The notes beneath the pieces are model-generated. The model searched no databases and was not told where the DNA came from. It saw nothing but the letters and a program-made list of their open reading frames with translations. Position numbers and translations under genes: made by a program. Source: Pedobacter boryungensis (GTDB lineage Bacteria > Bacteroidota > Bacteroidia > Sphingobacteriales > Sphingobacteriaceae). From it: a DNA stretch of 64,000 nucleotides. Shown here in pieces: positions 1 through 7,638 of this stretch. Each line of letters starts with the position of its first letter. The stretch's first letter is position 1. Where the stretch lies: contig NZ_JABMKV010000003.1 in NCBI RefSeq assembly GCF_013204825.1, forward strand, positions 124,001 through 188,000. Reading direction: 5' to 3'.

Positions 1-1
1 C

Positions 2-526
2 CCACCCTTTTTCGTATTAGCAACTCAAAACCCAATTGAGCAAGAAGGTACATATCCACTTCCAGAGGCGCAATTAGATCGTTTTATGTTTAATGTTCAG
101 TTAAATTATCCAGCATTTGCTGATGAATTGACAATTGTAAAAAACACTACGAGCAATAAAGAAGTTAAGTTGGGAAAAATTATCAGTGCTAAAGAAATAC
201 AATATTTCCAAAAACTGATTAGAAATATTCCTGTTACCGATAACGTATTGGAATATGCAGTAAAATTAGCTGCTAAGACTCGTCCGAATACTGAATTAGC
301 TTCAGAGACAATTAATAATTATGTTTCTTGGGGTGCTGGGCCACGAGCATCGCAATTTCTAGTTTTAGGAGCTAAATGTCATGCAGCTATTTCTGGAAAA
401 TATGCTCCTGATATAGAAGATGTTCAAGCTGTTGCTGAACCTATTTTACGCCATAGAATTGTGCGTAATTATAGAGCAGAGGCTGAAGGTTTAACTATCG
501 AACAGATTATCAAAGATTTGTTTTAA
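2..526 (+). CDS. MoxR-family AAA+ ATPase, C-terminal part (5' end outside window)
   Basis: The frame is open from base 2, so the gene begins upstream of the window; the first internal ATG at base 86 is not a start. The opening residues read through [18 protein letters not shown] and LDRFMF, the sensor-1/post-Walker B signature of MoxR AAA+ ATPases. The remaining ~145 residues form the helical lid, with the sensor-2 region [14 protein letters not shown] typical of MoxR. MoxR proteins are cytoplasmic chaperone-like ATPases usually encoded beside DUF58 and von Willebrand A proteins and acting in envelope or metal-centre maturation; those partners would lie outside this window. The stop is 2 nt from the end of the convergent GDPD gene. 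Family assignment is secure; the substrate is unknown. Confidence 0.93.
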   Translation, partial: PPFFVLATQNPIEQEGTYPLPEAQLDRFMFNVQLNYPAFADELTIVKNTTSNKEVKLGKIISAKEIQYFQKLIRNIPVTDNVLEYAVKLAAKTRPNTELASETINNYVSWGAGPRASQFLVLGAKCHAAISGKYAPDIEDVQAVAEPILRHRIVRNYRAEAEGLTIEQIIKDLF

Positions 527-527
527 G

Positions 528-1406
528 TTATTTCAACTGTCCCATTAAATTGGGATAATCTGTTATAATTCCATCTACACCCAGGTTCATCATATATTCA
601 ATATCTTTTATTGAGTTTACTGTCCATGGAATAATTTTAACACCCATAGCATGGCATTTATCCACTAAATTTTTCCCTACTAAAACAGAATACGGACTAT
701 AAATTGTTGGTGTAAACCCTAAATCTTTAATATTATTTTCGAAGTCTTCTTTTTCATCTATACCTAAAGAAGTACGTATTTTAGGATATTTTTTATGCAG
801 ATATTGCAACGAACGCATATCAAAAGATTGAATTATTACACGTTTTTCGAGGTTTTTCTTTTTTACAATCTCCATTATAATATCTACAAATTCCTCAGGG
901 CTTGGCTGAAATTCATCATCACCTTTTCGAATTAATTTAGTTTCGATATTATAATCTGGTTTTGCTAATTTATTCAGTTTTACATAGGTCTCAACGGAAT
1001 CTATTAATTCTCCTAATAATGGTTTATAGGTTTTAATTTTTTGCTGACCTGGGAACCGGGGATGGATTTTACTACCTACATCGAATTTCTTTACTTCATC
1101 ATAATCCATTTTAAAGATGTTATATTTTTTTTCATCTTTTAATGAGATTGATTTTCCTTCAGGTGTTAAACTATATTCGTGATTGAAATAAGGTTCCTGG
1201 GATACTACTGCTTGTCTATCTTTAGAAATTACTACCTCCATTTGTAAAGTTGTAGCACCTAATTGTAGCCCCTTTATCATTGCAGGAATTGTGTTTTCTG
1301 GCATAATCCCTCTGGCGCCTCGATGACCTTGAACATCAAACTTTTTTTGAGCTAAAATGTTAAGAGAAATACTTAATAATGAAACGAATAGTAGATATTT
1401 TTTCAT
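528..1406 (-). CDS. Secreted glycerophosphodiester phosphodiesterase-like protein with altered active site
   Basis: 292 residues with a Sec signal peptide (about 1-19, ending in LNILA-Q). The GDPD (PLC-like TIM barrel) fold is recognisable from HRGARGIMPENT at about 27-39 and the C-terminal GVDGIITDYPNLM. GDPD enzymes hydrolyse glycerophosphodiesters to an alcohol and glycerol-3-phosphate, using H-R, E-N and a metal site built from an ExD pair and an HD motif. Here the ExD position reads LQMEVVISKD (Q-x-E) and the HD/HE position reads VVSQEP (Q replaces H), while the first HR and EN are kept. Activity is therefore doubtful and a pseudoenzyme or altered metal site is possible. Convergent with the MoxR gene, 2 nt between stops. 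Fold call firm, function uncertain. Confidence 0.85.
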   Translation of the reverse strand: MKKYLLFVSLLSISLNILAQKKFDVQGHRGARGIMPENTIPAMIKGLQLGATTLQMEVVISKDRQAVVSQEPYFNHEYSLTPEGKSISLKDEKKYNIFKMDYDEVKKFDVGSKIHPRFPGQQKIKTYKPLLGELIDSVETYVKLNKLAKPDYNIETKLIRKGDDEFQPSPEEFVDIIMEIVKKKNLEKRVIIQSFDMRSLQYLHKKYPKIRTSLGIDEKEDFENNIKDLGFTPTIYSPYSVLVGKNLVDKCHAMGVKIIPWTVNSIKDIEYMMNLGVDGIITDYPNLMGQLK

Positions 1407-1485
1407 AGTTGAATTGTATTCAATAATAACGCCAAAATCTAAGAGAATAGTTTATTGGTTCATCATAACTTTCCTAAAAACAAAA

Positions 1486-1516
1486 AAGGATTTCAGCAAA
1501 GCCGAAATCCTTATGA
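1486..1516 (-). terminator. Rho-independent terminator of the SnoaL-like gene
   Basis: On the minus strand a 9-bp perfect stem AAGGATTTC/GAAATCCTT encloses a 9-nt loop and is followed by a TTTTTTG run, directly downstream of the stop codon of the 1537-2394 gene. Confidence 0.85.
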
Positions 1517-1536
1517 TTTATATTTGGTTGTTTAGG

Positions 1537-2394
1537 TTAGCGTTCTGCTAAGGTGAAAATTTGGCTCATGATATTCCAGTTCCCATCAGATTGACGTTCC
1601 CAAATAAAAACATAATGGAAACTCTCACGCAAATCAGTTTTATAATCTATTGTTGCTACGCCAAAAGTATAGGCTAAATCTCCACCTAATGCTTTATCAG
1701 CTGAAGTAGTTTTCAAACTAATTTTATCAATCATTCTATTATTAAATGCTTGTATATTTTCTTTTCCAACAATTGTTTCAGTGCCTGGGAACATCAATTG
1801 AGCATCTTTATTTAGAAAACCAGCAAATGCACTCGCTCCATAAGATTTTAAGGTAGTATTTAATGTTTTTTCTGTAGTTAGAATTACTTCTCTTCCTGCT
1901 TTTAATTCTTTATCTGTGGTATATTTTGGAATAAAATGATCTTTAGGCTCTACAAAATTTGTTGTCACTTTATTTAGTGGCTTATTAGTTTCGGCACCTA
2001 AATCTAAAATAAACTTCCAGTTACCATTTTCTACTCTCCAAACTGATAGATAATGTCCATACTCTTTTTTCTCTCCGTTAACTACATAATTTCCACTTGT
2101 AAAACCCCAGTTTCCGCTTCTAGATACCCTAGCAAAAGTAGGTCCCCAGTTTAAGTTTTTCATATCTGGCGCAGTAGCGTAAAAAGTTTTTGCATTTACT
2201 GGGTTTGGTCTAAAAACTAACGCATCAGATGCTGCATATTTATTAAAAGCAGCTTTTGTTCCATCCTTCAATGCTTCTTCAGCAAATGCTTTTTCTGCAT
2301 TTACCAAAGATTTTGTGGTGCCATCTGATTTTTGAGCAAATGCACTCACGCTAATTGTTGCAACTAAAACTGAATAAATAATTTTTTTCATCAT
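1537..2394 (-). CDS. Secreted protein with two SnoaL/DUF4440-like (NTF2-fold) domains
   Basis: 285 residues; signal peptide MMKKIIYSVLVATISVSAFA-Q. Two halves (about 30-150 and 160-285) each show the pattern of NTF2-fold DUF4440/SnoaL-like domains: an N-terminal helix (EKAFAEEALKDG; EKTLNTTLKSYG), a central Phe/Pro-rich strand (VFRPNPVNAK; LMFPGTETIVG) and a C-terminal strand ending in the Trp-rich motifs WRVENGNWKFILD and WERQSDGNWNIM. These small alpha+beta barrels bind small ligands or act as enzymes, but no catalytic residues can be assigned. It is monocistronic, with its own strong terminator at 1486-1516. The periplasmic location is predicted from the signal peptide. Function unknown beyond the fold. 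Confidence 0.8.
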   Translation of the reverse strand: MMKKIIYSVLVATISVSAFAQKSDGTTKSLVNAEKAFAEEALKDGTKAAFNKYAASDALVFRPNPVNAKTFYATAPDMKNLNWGPTFARVSRSGNWGFTSGNYVVNGEKKEYGHYLSVWRVENGNWKFILDLGAETNKPLNKVTTNFVEPKDHFIPKYTTDKELKAGREVILTTEKTLNTTLKSYGASAFAGFLNKDAQLMFPGTETIVGKENIQAFNNRMIDKISLKTTSADKALGGDLAYTFGVATIDYKTDLRESFHYVFIWERQSDGNWNIMSQIFTLAER

Positions 2395-2467
2395 AATAAG
2401 TAAAATAGTGTTGCGAATATATGGTTTGAAGATTAAGACTTCCTAAAAAGTAATTAACAATTACACA

Positions 2468-3454
2468 TTAGATGGGCGATTTTTCTCTATAAATAGTTTC
2501 TAGCACTGTTTGACCAACTGCTTTCAAAGTATTTTTGTCGATATTATTTAAATTATCTAATTGTGTATGCCAATTCATGTAAAACCCAACAGCATCTGTG
2601 TAATGAATAATGTCGATACAAGGAATTCCTGCTTGATTTACCCAAAAATGGTCATCAATTAAACTCCCAGAAGTTACATTTATAAAATAGGCCGAATAAC
2701 CAATTTCATTTCCAATATCCCAAACTTTTTTAACGATAGTAGGTGCATATTTTCTTGAAATCTCATCTTGAGCAAATTGTGCACTTGAACCACCAACCAT
2801 ATCTAAGTTAATGGCATATAAAGGCTTATACCCTTTTACTGGAGGATTTTTAGACCAATATTGAGAGCCAATACACCATGTGGTTTCATTTTGAGATTCA
2901 TCATTTGATTTTCCATAATCTTCAATATCCCACAAAATAAAGTCCACCCCAACATTAGGTTGCTTTTGCTGAATTTGACGAGCCATTTCTAACATCACAG
3001 CCACTCCACTTGCACCGTCATTTGCTGCATCAAAAGGTTTATCATGCATCGTTGCATCAGGATCTTGATCTGAAAATGGACGAGCATCCCAATGAGCCGT
3101 TATTAAAACTCGTTGTGTTTTTTCAGGGTTAAATGCTGCAATAATGTTTTTTAATCTGTGACTTTTGCCGTCGTATGTTTTGGCAGGCGCCTCTTGTACA
3201 AACACATCTCCACCAAAAGATTTAAATTTATTTACCAAATATTTAGCACAGTTAGCATGGGCTTCAGTAGATGGAATTCTTGGACCAAAATCAACTTGAG
3301 CTTTTGTATATGCAAAAGCACTGTCTGCATTAAAATCTGGAGAAGTTAGTTTTACAACCTGTTCAGTTTCTTCTTTGGTTTCTTTTTTATCAGATGTACA
3401 AGTCTGAAAAGTGAAAATTGCTATTAAAGCAATGATTAAAAAATTTCTATTCAT
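2468..3454 (-). CDS. M28-family zinc peptidase / glutaminyl-cyclase-like lipoprotein
   Basis: 328 residues with a lipoprotein signal (MNRNFLIIALIAIFTFQTC, lipidated Cys at 19). The M28 zinc-peptidase fold is shown by ordered metal ligands: His in TAHWDARP (about 121), Asp in AANDGASG (about 143), Glu in LWDIEDYG (about 177), Asp in NLDMVGG (about 218) and His in DIIHYTD (about 282). Members of this size and with a DARPFSDQDPD loop are often closest to glutaminyl-peptide cyclotransferases, which cyclise N-terminal Gln, so either aminopeptidase or cyclase activity is possible. Likely anchored to the outer membrane facing the periplasm. It lies 11 nt downstream of cysS on the same strand and could be cotranscribed with it. 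Confidence 0.87.
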   Translation of the reverse strand: MNRNFLIIALIAIFTFQTCTSDKKETKEETEQVVKLTSPDFNADSAFAYTKAQVDFGPRIPSTEAHANCAKYLVNKFKSFGGDVFVQEAPAKTYDGKSHRLKNIIAAFNPEKTQRVLITAHWDARPFSDQDPDATMHDKPFDAANDGASGVAVMLEMARQIQQKQPNVGVDFILWDIEDYGKSNDESQNETTWCIGSQYWSKNPPVKGYKPLYAINLDMVGGSSAQFAQDEISRKYAPTIVKKVWDIGNEIGYSAYFINVTSGSLIDDHFWVNQAGIPCIDIIHYTDAVGFYMNWHTQLDNLNNIDKNTLKAVGQTVLETIYREKSPI

Positions 3455-3465
3455 TTGGTAAATGA

Positions 3466-4926
3466 TTAAGATTTACTCCATGTTGTTCCGTCTTTGCTAT
3501 CTTTCAATTGAATGCCAATATTTTGCAAGCCTACGCGTATCATATCAGAAGTTGCGTAATCCTTATTCTCTTTGGCATCTTTTCGCAGGGCGATAACCAT
3601 ATCTAAAACTTCATTTAGCTCTGTATTACTCGTCTCTTCATCTTTCAAACCAAAAACTTCAAAGATAAAATCATGCATTAAGGTTCTTAATTTATCTAAC
3701 TCTGCTGTAGAGATTTTTAATGTGCCATCATAAACTGTATTCACAATTCGAGCTGCCTCAAATAATTCAGCAATCACTACAGGACTATTAAAATCGTCGT
3801 TCATTGCATTTTCACAATTCACACGAAGTGGATCGATTTCTACCTCTCCCTTTTCGCTTGCCACAAGTTTTGGCAATAAGCTAACTGCATTCATTAATCT
3901 TCTAAAACCTTTTTCAGAGGCATCTAAAGCATCATTAGAAAAATCTAGCGTACTACGATAATGTGCTTGTAGCATAAAAAACTTAACCGTCATTGGACTA
4001 TATCCTTTGCGCAACAGCGGATGATTTCCGGTAAATAATTCTCCTGGCAAGAAACCATTACCTGCAGATTTAGACATACGTGTGCCATTTACCGTCAACA
4101 TATTGGTATGCATCCAATATTTAGCAGGCTGATGATGGCTACATGCTTCAGATTGTGCAATTTCATTGGTATGGTGTGTTGCTGCTAAATCCATTCCACC
4201 GCCATGTATATCAAATTCCTGCCCTAAATATTTAGCACTCATTGCAGAACATTCGATATGCCAACCAGGAAAACCCATTCCCCAAGGTGAAGTCCATTGC
4301 ATTAGTGTTTCTGGCTTCGCTTTAATCCAAAGCGCAAAATCCAATCTGCCATGCTTATCATCCTGACCACCTAACTCTCTGGTGTTTGCCAACATATCTT
4401 CTAAATTGCGGTTGGTTAAAATGGTGTAGTTATATTTCTGACTATATTTTTCTACATCGAAATATATAGTTCCATCAACTTCATATGCATAGCCGTTATC
4501 GATAATTTTTTTAATCATTTCGATTTGCTCGATAACATGACCAGTCGCGGTTGGTTCTATACTTGGTGGCAAGGTGTTAAATACTCTCATCACATCGTGG
4601 AAACCTAATGTATATTTCTGAACAATTTCCATTGGTTCTAATTGCTCCAATTTGGCTCTTTTTGCAAATTTATCATCGCCCTCGTCTCTATCTCCCTCTA
4701 AGTGACCAGCATCAGTTATATTTCTAACATAGCGTACTTTATAGCCACTATACTTTAAATATCTGAAGATTAAATCGAATGAAATAAAAGTGCGACAATT
4801 ACCCAAATGTACATCACTATAAACTGTTGGCCCACATACATACATGCCTACGTGAGGAGCATTTAAAGGCTTAAATAGTTCTTTTTTTCGTGTAATGGTA
4901 TTGTATAATTGAAGATCTTGTTTCAT
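3466..4926 (-). CDS. cysS: Cysteinyl-tRNA synthetase
   Basis: 486 residues, normal length for bacterial CysRS. Class I signatures are present: HLGN at about 40-43 (HIGH box) and RMSKS at about 281-285 (KMSKS box). The zinc site that discriminates cysteine is intact: Cys31 in YVCGPTVYSDVH, the Cys in WHIECSAMS, His in GGGMDLAATHHTNE and the downstream Cys in QSEAC. The C-terminal part is a DALR anticodon-binding helical domain (ALRKDAKENKDYATSD). It charges tRNA-Cys with cysteine in the cytoplasm. A minus-strand TACATTTG box (4931-4938) ends 4 nt before the ATG, suggesting a leaderless transcript. The M28 gene follows after 11 nt. Confidence 0.98.
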   Translation of the reverse strand: MKQDLQLYNTITRKKELFKPLNAPHVGMYVCGPTVYSDVHLGNCRTFISFDLIFRYLKYSGYKVRYVRNITDAGHLEGDRDEGDDKFAKRAKLEQLEPMEIVQKYTLGFHDVMRVFNTLPPSIEPTATGHVIEQIEMIKKIIDNGYAYEVDGTIYFDVEKYSQKYNYTILTNRNLEDMLANTRELGGQDDKHGRLDFALWIKAKPETLMQWTSPWGMGFPGWHIECSAMSAKYLGQEFDIHGGGMDLAATHHTNEIAQSEACSHHQPAKYWMHTNMLTVNGTRMSKSAGNGFLPGELFTGNHPLLRKGYSPMTVKFFMLQAHYRSTLDFSNDALDASEKGFRRLMNAVSLLPKLVASEKGEVEIDPLRVNCENAMNDDFNSPVVIAELFEAARIVNTVYDGTLKISTAELDKLRTLMHDFIFEVFGLKDEETSNTELNEVLDMVIALRKDAKENKDYATSDMIRVGLQNIGIQLKDSKDGTTWSKS

Positions 4927-4930
4927 GTTA

Positions 4931-4938
4931 CAAATGTA
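4931..4938 (-). promoter_or_regulatory. Candidate -7 box (TAnnTTTG type) for cysS
   Basis: Minus-strand TACATTTG matches the Bacteroidota -7 consensus exactly and is followed by TAAC and then the cysS ATG. No good -33 TTG was found at 19-21 nt, so this is a moderate call. Confidence 0.5.
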
Positions 4939-4972
4939 AATAAAAAGCAGTTAGTAGATAGGCTAAGCTACA

Positions 4973-6091
4973 TTATGGCTTTGTGGTTTTTAAACGTAAG
5001 TCACTACGTAAAGGAAAATGATCAGATAATTTAGCTTGGATAATGTGATAATTTGTAACCTCAATATCTTTAGTTGTGGCAATATAATCAATTTGAAAAT
5101 TGGGAAATTTACCGTTATAAGTCCTACCTAATCCCTGTCCTTGTTTGATAAAAGCATTATTAAGCGAATCAGTAATTTTAGTCACGGCATAAGATGCGGG
5201 TGTATCATTAAAATCGCCTGCAACTAAATATGATGTGGTGCAAGTTTTCATATGTGCTTTTACTAAATCAACTTGTAAGCTACGTTTCTTAAATGCATTT
5301 TTTAGCATGCGCAAAATTCTTTTAGAAGAATTCATTTCTGCATCCATTTCTTTAGTTACTTTTTCTAGATATGAATAATCTTCTCTACCAAATGAAATGG
5401 ATTGCAAATGAACATTATATACTCTCAAAGGACTTCCATTCACATCTAAATCCACAAAAATACTTCCATTTCCTGCATCAGGACCAAAAGTTATATTTCC
5501 TTTATTTTGTATGGGATATTTGGAAAAAATAGCTAAACCAATTGCCTCAGATCGGCTTTCCATTGTTGGTTGAAAATAGTAGTACTTTGTATTTAACAGT
5601 TTCATTAAGCTATCTACGGTATCGTATGGACCTTTGTAACGGCTATAAAATTCTTGGAAACAGATTACATCAGGATTTTGAGTTTTAACAATTCCCAACA
5701 TTTTTTCTTTTACTTTTTCTGTTATTTCTTCGCCGTAAGGTTTAAAATTATGCACATTGTAAGTCATTACTCTCACTAAACTAGCTTCTGCTTTTTCATT
5801 TTCCCCAGCATTACCGAAAAGACCAAATGTAGCAATTAAAGCATGCCAACCCGTACCAATAATTATAATCGTTAATAGGAAAAAAATCCATTTTTTACGT
5901 AAAATCCAATATAGGATTAAAATGATGTTTGCTAATAAAAAGAATGGATACGCTAATCCAAAAAAGGCAAGAATAATATGTTGACGAGGATCATTTTTAC
6001 CAGCAAGTGCCCCACATATTAGGCCTACAGCAACTAGTATTGCTATAAAAATAATCAATCTATCAAAAAAGGTTAATTTACTTTTTTTCAT
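4973..6091 (-). CDS. Membrane-anchored endonuclease/exonuclease/phosphatase (EEP) family protein
   Basis: 372 residues. Three hydrophobic segments (about 10-30, 38-60, 66-85) anchor the protein, followed by an EEP (DNase I-like) domain from about 105. Catalytic landmarks: VMTYNVHNF at about 108, ICFQEFYSRY at about 145 (metal-binding Glu), VAGDFNDTP at about 291 and the terminal SDHFPLRSD at about 357 (catalytic Asp-His). EEP proteins hydrolyse phosphodiesters of nucleic acids, inositol phosphates or sphingolipids; the topology puts the domain outside the cytoplasmic membrane, so nucleic acid is only one option. The start overlaps by one base the stop of the upstream rhomboid gene, so it is the last gene of a mutL-rhomboid-rhomboid-EEP operon. 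Confidence 0.9.
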   Translation of the reverse strand: MKKSKLTFFDRLIIFIAILVAVGLICGALAGKNDPRQHIILAFFGLAYPFFLLANIILILYWILRKKWIFFLLTIIIIGTGWHALIATFGLFGNAGENEKAEASLVRVMTYNVHNFKPYGEEITEKVKEKMLGIVKTQNPDVICFQEFYSRYKGPYDTVDSLMKLLNTKYYYFQPTMESRSEAIGLAIFSKYPIQNKGNITFGPDAGNGSIFVDLDVNGSPLRVYNVHLQSISFGREDYSYLEKVTKEMDAEMNSSKRILRMLKNAFKKRSLQVDLVKAHMKTCTTSYLVAGDFNDTPASYAVTKITDSLNNAFIKQGQGLGRTYNGKFPNFQIDYIATTKDIEVTNYHIIQAKLSDHFPLRSDLRLKTTKP

Positions 6092-6936
6092 TAATTCTTG
6101 CTTGCCTTAAACAAAGTCTCTTTTTCCTCTTTGCTTAATTTATCATATCCGCTTTTAGAAATTTTATCTAATATCGTATCTATTTCTTTTTGATTAACAA
6201 CGTTTTCCTGTTTTTTCACATTTTCATTTCGAACTACTTTAAGTTTGGGCTTTTTCTTAAAAATGATACTCAAATCAATTCCATTTTGCAGCAATTTAAC
6301 ATATGAAAACCCAAAAATTACACCTCCCAAATGAGCTAAGCTTTCGCCAGCATTTGTGGATGTTGTCCCTAATAAATCTAACAAAACGTAAACCAATAAA
6401 AGGTATTTAATTTTTATTTCGCCAACAAATAATAAACGAATGCTATAATTTGGAACTAACGTTACTAAGGCTGTAAAAATTGCCATTACACTTGCCGAAG
6501 CACCTATTAACGGGATATTCGCCGTGGTTTTAAAAGCAGGAACAATTGAAAAAATTACAGCGTAAAAAATTGCCCCTAAAATTCCTCCGCCTATATACAA
6601 CACATGAAATTGGCGTGGTTTAATAAAATCTAAAAGAAGCTGACCCATCCAATATAACCATAACATATTGAATAAAATGTGAAAGAAATCAACGTGAAAA
6701 AACTGATAAGTCAACACCGTATAAAAGTGACTTAGCCATAAATCAGGAAGCGATGGGAAAGCTAGATAATTAGCTATCAAATCATTAATTAAGCCGCGAT
6801 AACCAGCAAAAAAAACCATTACTGACGCTAATGAAACCAGCACAAAAATTAGAATATTAATGCCTATATAAAGAAAAACTGGATTTCCAGATTTAAAAAA
6901 CTTAAGCTTAAACTCGTTCCACAAATTGCTATTCAT
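6091..6936 (-). CDS. Rhomboid-family intramembrane serine protease (second copy, with cytoplasmic tail)
   Basis: 281 residues, six predicted membrane helices. The catalytic dyad is visible: Ser in LIGASASVMAIF (about 145; the GxSx motif) and His in LAHLGG (about 202). The conserved HxxxN of helix 2 is in HVDFFHILFNMLWLYWMG. Rhomboids cleave single-pass membrane proteins within or near the membrane. A charged ~65-residue tail (KKKPKLKVVRNENVKK and beyond) ends in the motif SKEEKETLFKASKN, which resembles C-terminal tails of DUF6576-type rhomboids in this phylum. It overlaps the upstream rhomboid gene by 8 bp and the downstream EEP gene by 1 bp. GASAS rather than GASGA is a tolerated variant. 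Confidence 0.93.
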   Translation of the reverse strand: MNSNLWNEFKLKFFKSGNPVFLYIGINILIFVLVSLASVMVFFAGYRGLINDLIANYLAFPSLPDLWLSHFYTVLTYQFFHVDFFHILFNMLWLYWMGQLLLDFIKPRQFHVLYIGGGILGAIFYAVIFSIVPAFKTTANIPLIGASASVMAIFTALVTLVPNYSIRLLFVGEIKIKYLLLVYVLLDLLGTTSTNAGESLAHLGGVIFGFSYVKLLQNGIDLSIIFKKKPKLKVVRNENVKKQENVVNQKEIDTILDKISKSGYDKLSKEEKETLFKASKN

Positions 6937-7636
6937 AATAATTGTAAAATGTGTTTTTATCCTTCCAAAGTTTCACTAAAATAAAGCCAATTAAAGCCCC
7001 ACCCAAATGGGCAAAGTGAGCCACAGAACCTTGGAATTTGCCAACTCCTAAGAAAAGCTCTACCAATACATAAATTGGCATAATATATTTTGCTTTTACT
7101 GGCACTGGAATAAACATAATAAACAGTTCTGCATTTGGATACAGCATTCCAAAAGCAACTAGCAACCCAAAGATAGCACCAGATGCACCAAGCATTGGAC
7201 CATAATAAATGCTACTTAGAAGCTCCATTTTATCTTGAGTAACATTTATACTCTGGGAAACATCAAAAGTCGCACTACCTAAAACCGAATAAACTTCATA
7301 CGCCTGAACCGCCCATTGTAAAGCCAAAGCCCCTAAACCAGTAATGAAATAAAAAATCAAAAATCTTTTTGCTCCCCACCTCTGCTCTAAAATACTTCCA
7401 AAACTATATAGTGCAAACATATTAAATATGATATGGAAATAGTCTACTGGACTATGCATGAACATATAAGTAATAGGTTGCCAAAATCTAAAAGAAGGCG
7501 AATCAAAATAGAAGACAGCAAGGTATTGTACCAATGTATAAGAACCGTTATTACTGAAAACTAAGGTTGCAATAAAAAATATTACATTAATAATTAGTAA
7601 ATTCTTTACAACTGGCGGTATATGTATATTATTCAT
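6929..7636 (-). CDS. Rhomboid-family intramembrane serine protease (first copy)
   Basis: 235 residues, six or seven predicted membrane helices. Catalytic Ser lies in MLGASGAIFGLL (about 152) and catalytic His in AHFAHLGG (about 210); the helix-2 oxyanion region is MHSPVDYFHIIFNMFALYSFG. A ~30-residue insertion between helices 3 and 4 (VYSVLGSATFDVSQSINVT) is longer than in minimal rhomboids. It starts 2 nt after the mutL stop and overlaps the second rhomboid by 8 bp, so the two are surely cotranscribed. They are paralogues but clearly diverged, which suggests different substrates or a hetero-oligomer rather than a recent duplication. Substrate not predictable. Confidence 0.94.
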   Translation of the reverse strand: MNNIHIPPVVKNLLIINVIFFIATLVFSNNGSYTLVQYLAVFYFDSPSFRFWQPITYMFMHSPVDYFHIIFNMFALYSFGSILEQRWGAKRFLIFYFITGLGALALQWAVQAYEVYSVLGSATFDVSQSINVTQDKMELLSSIYYGPMLGASGAIFGLLVAFGMLYPNAELFIMFIPVPVKAKYIMPIYVLVELFLGVGKFQGSVAHFAHLGGALIGFILVKLWKDKNTFYNYYE

Positions 7637-7638
7637 AT

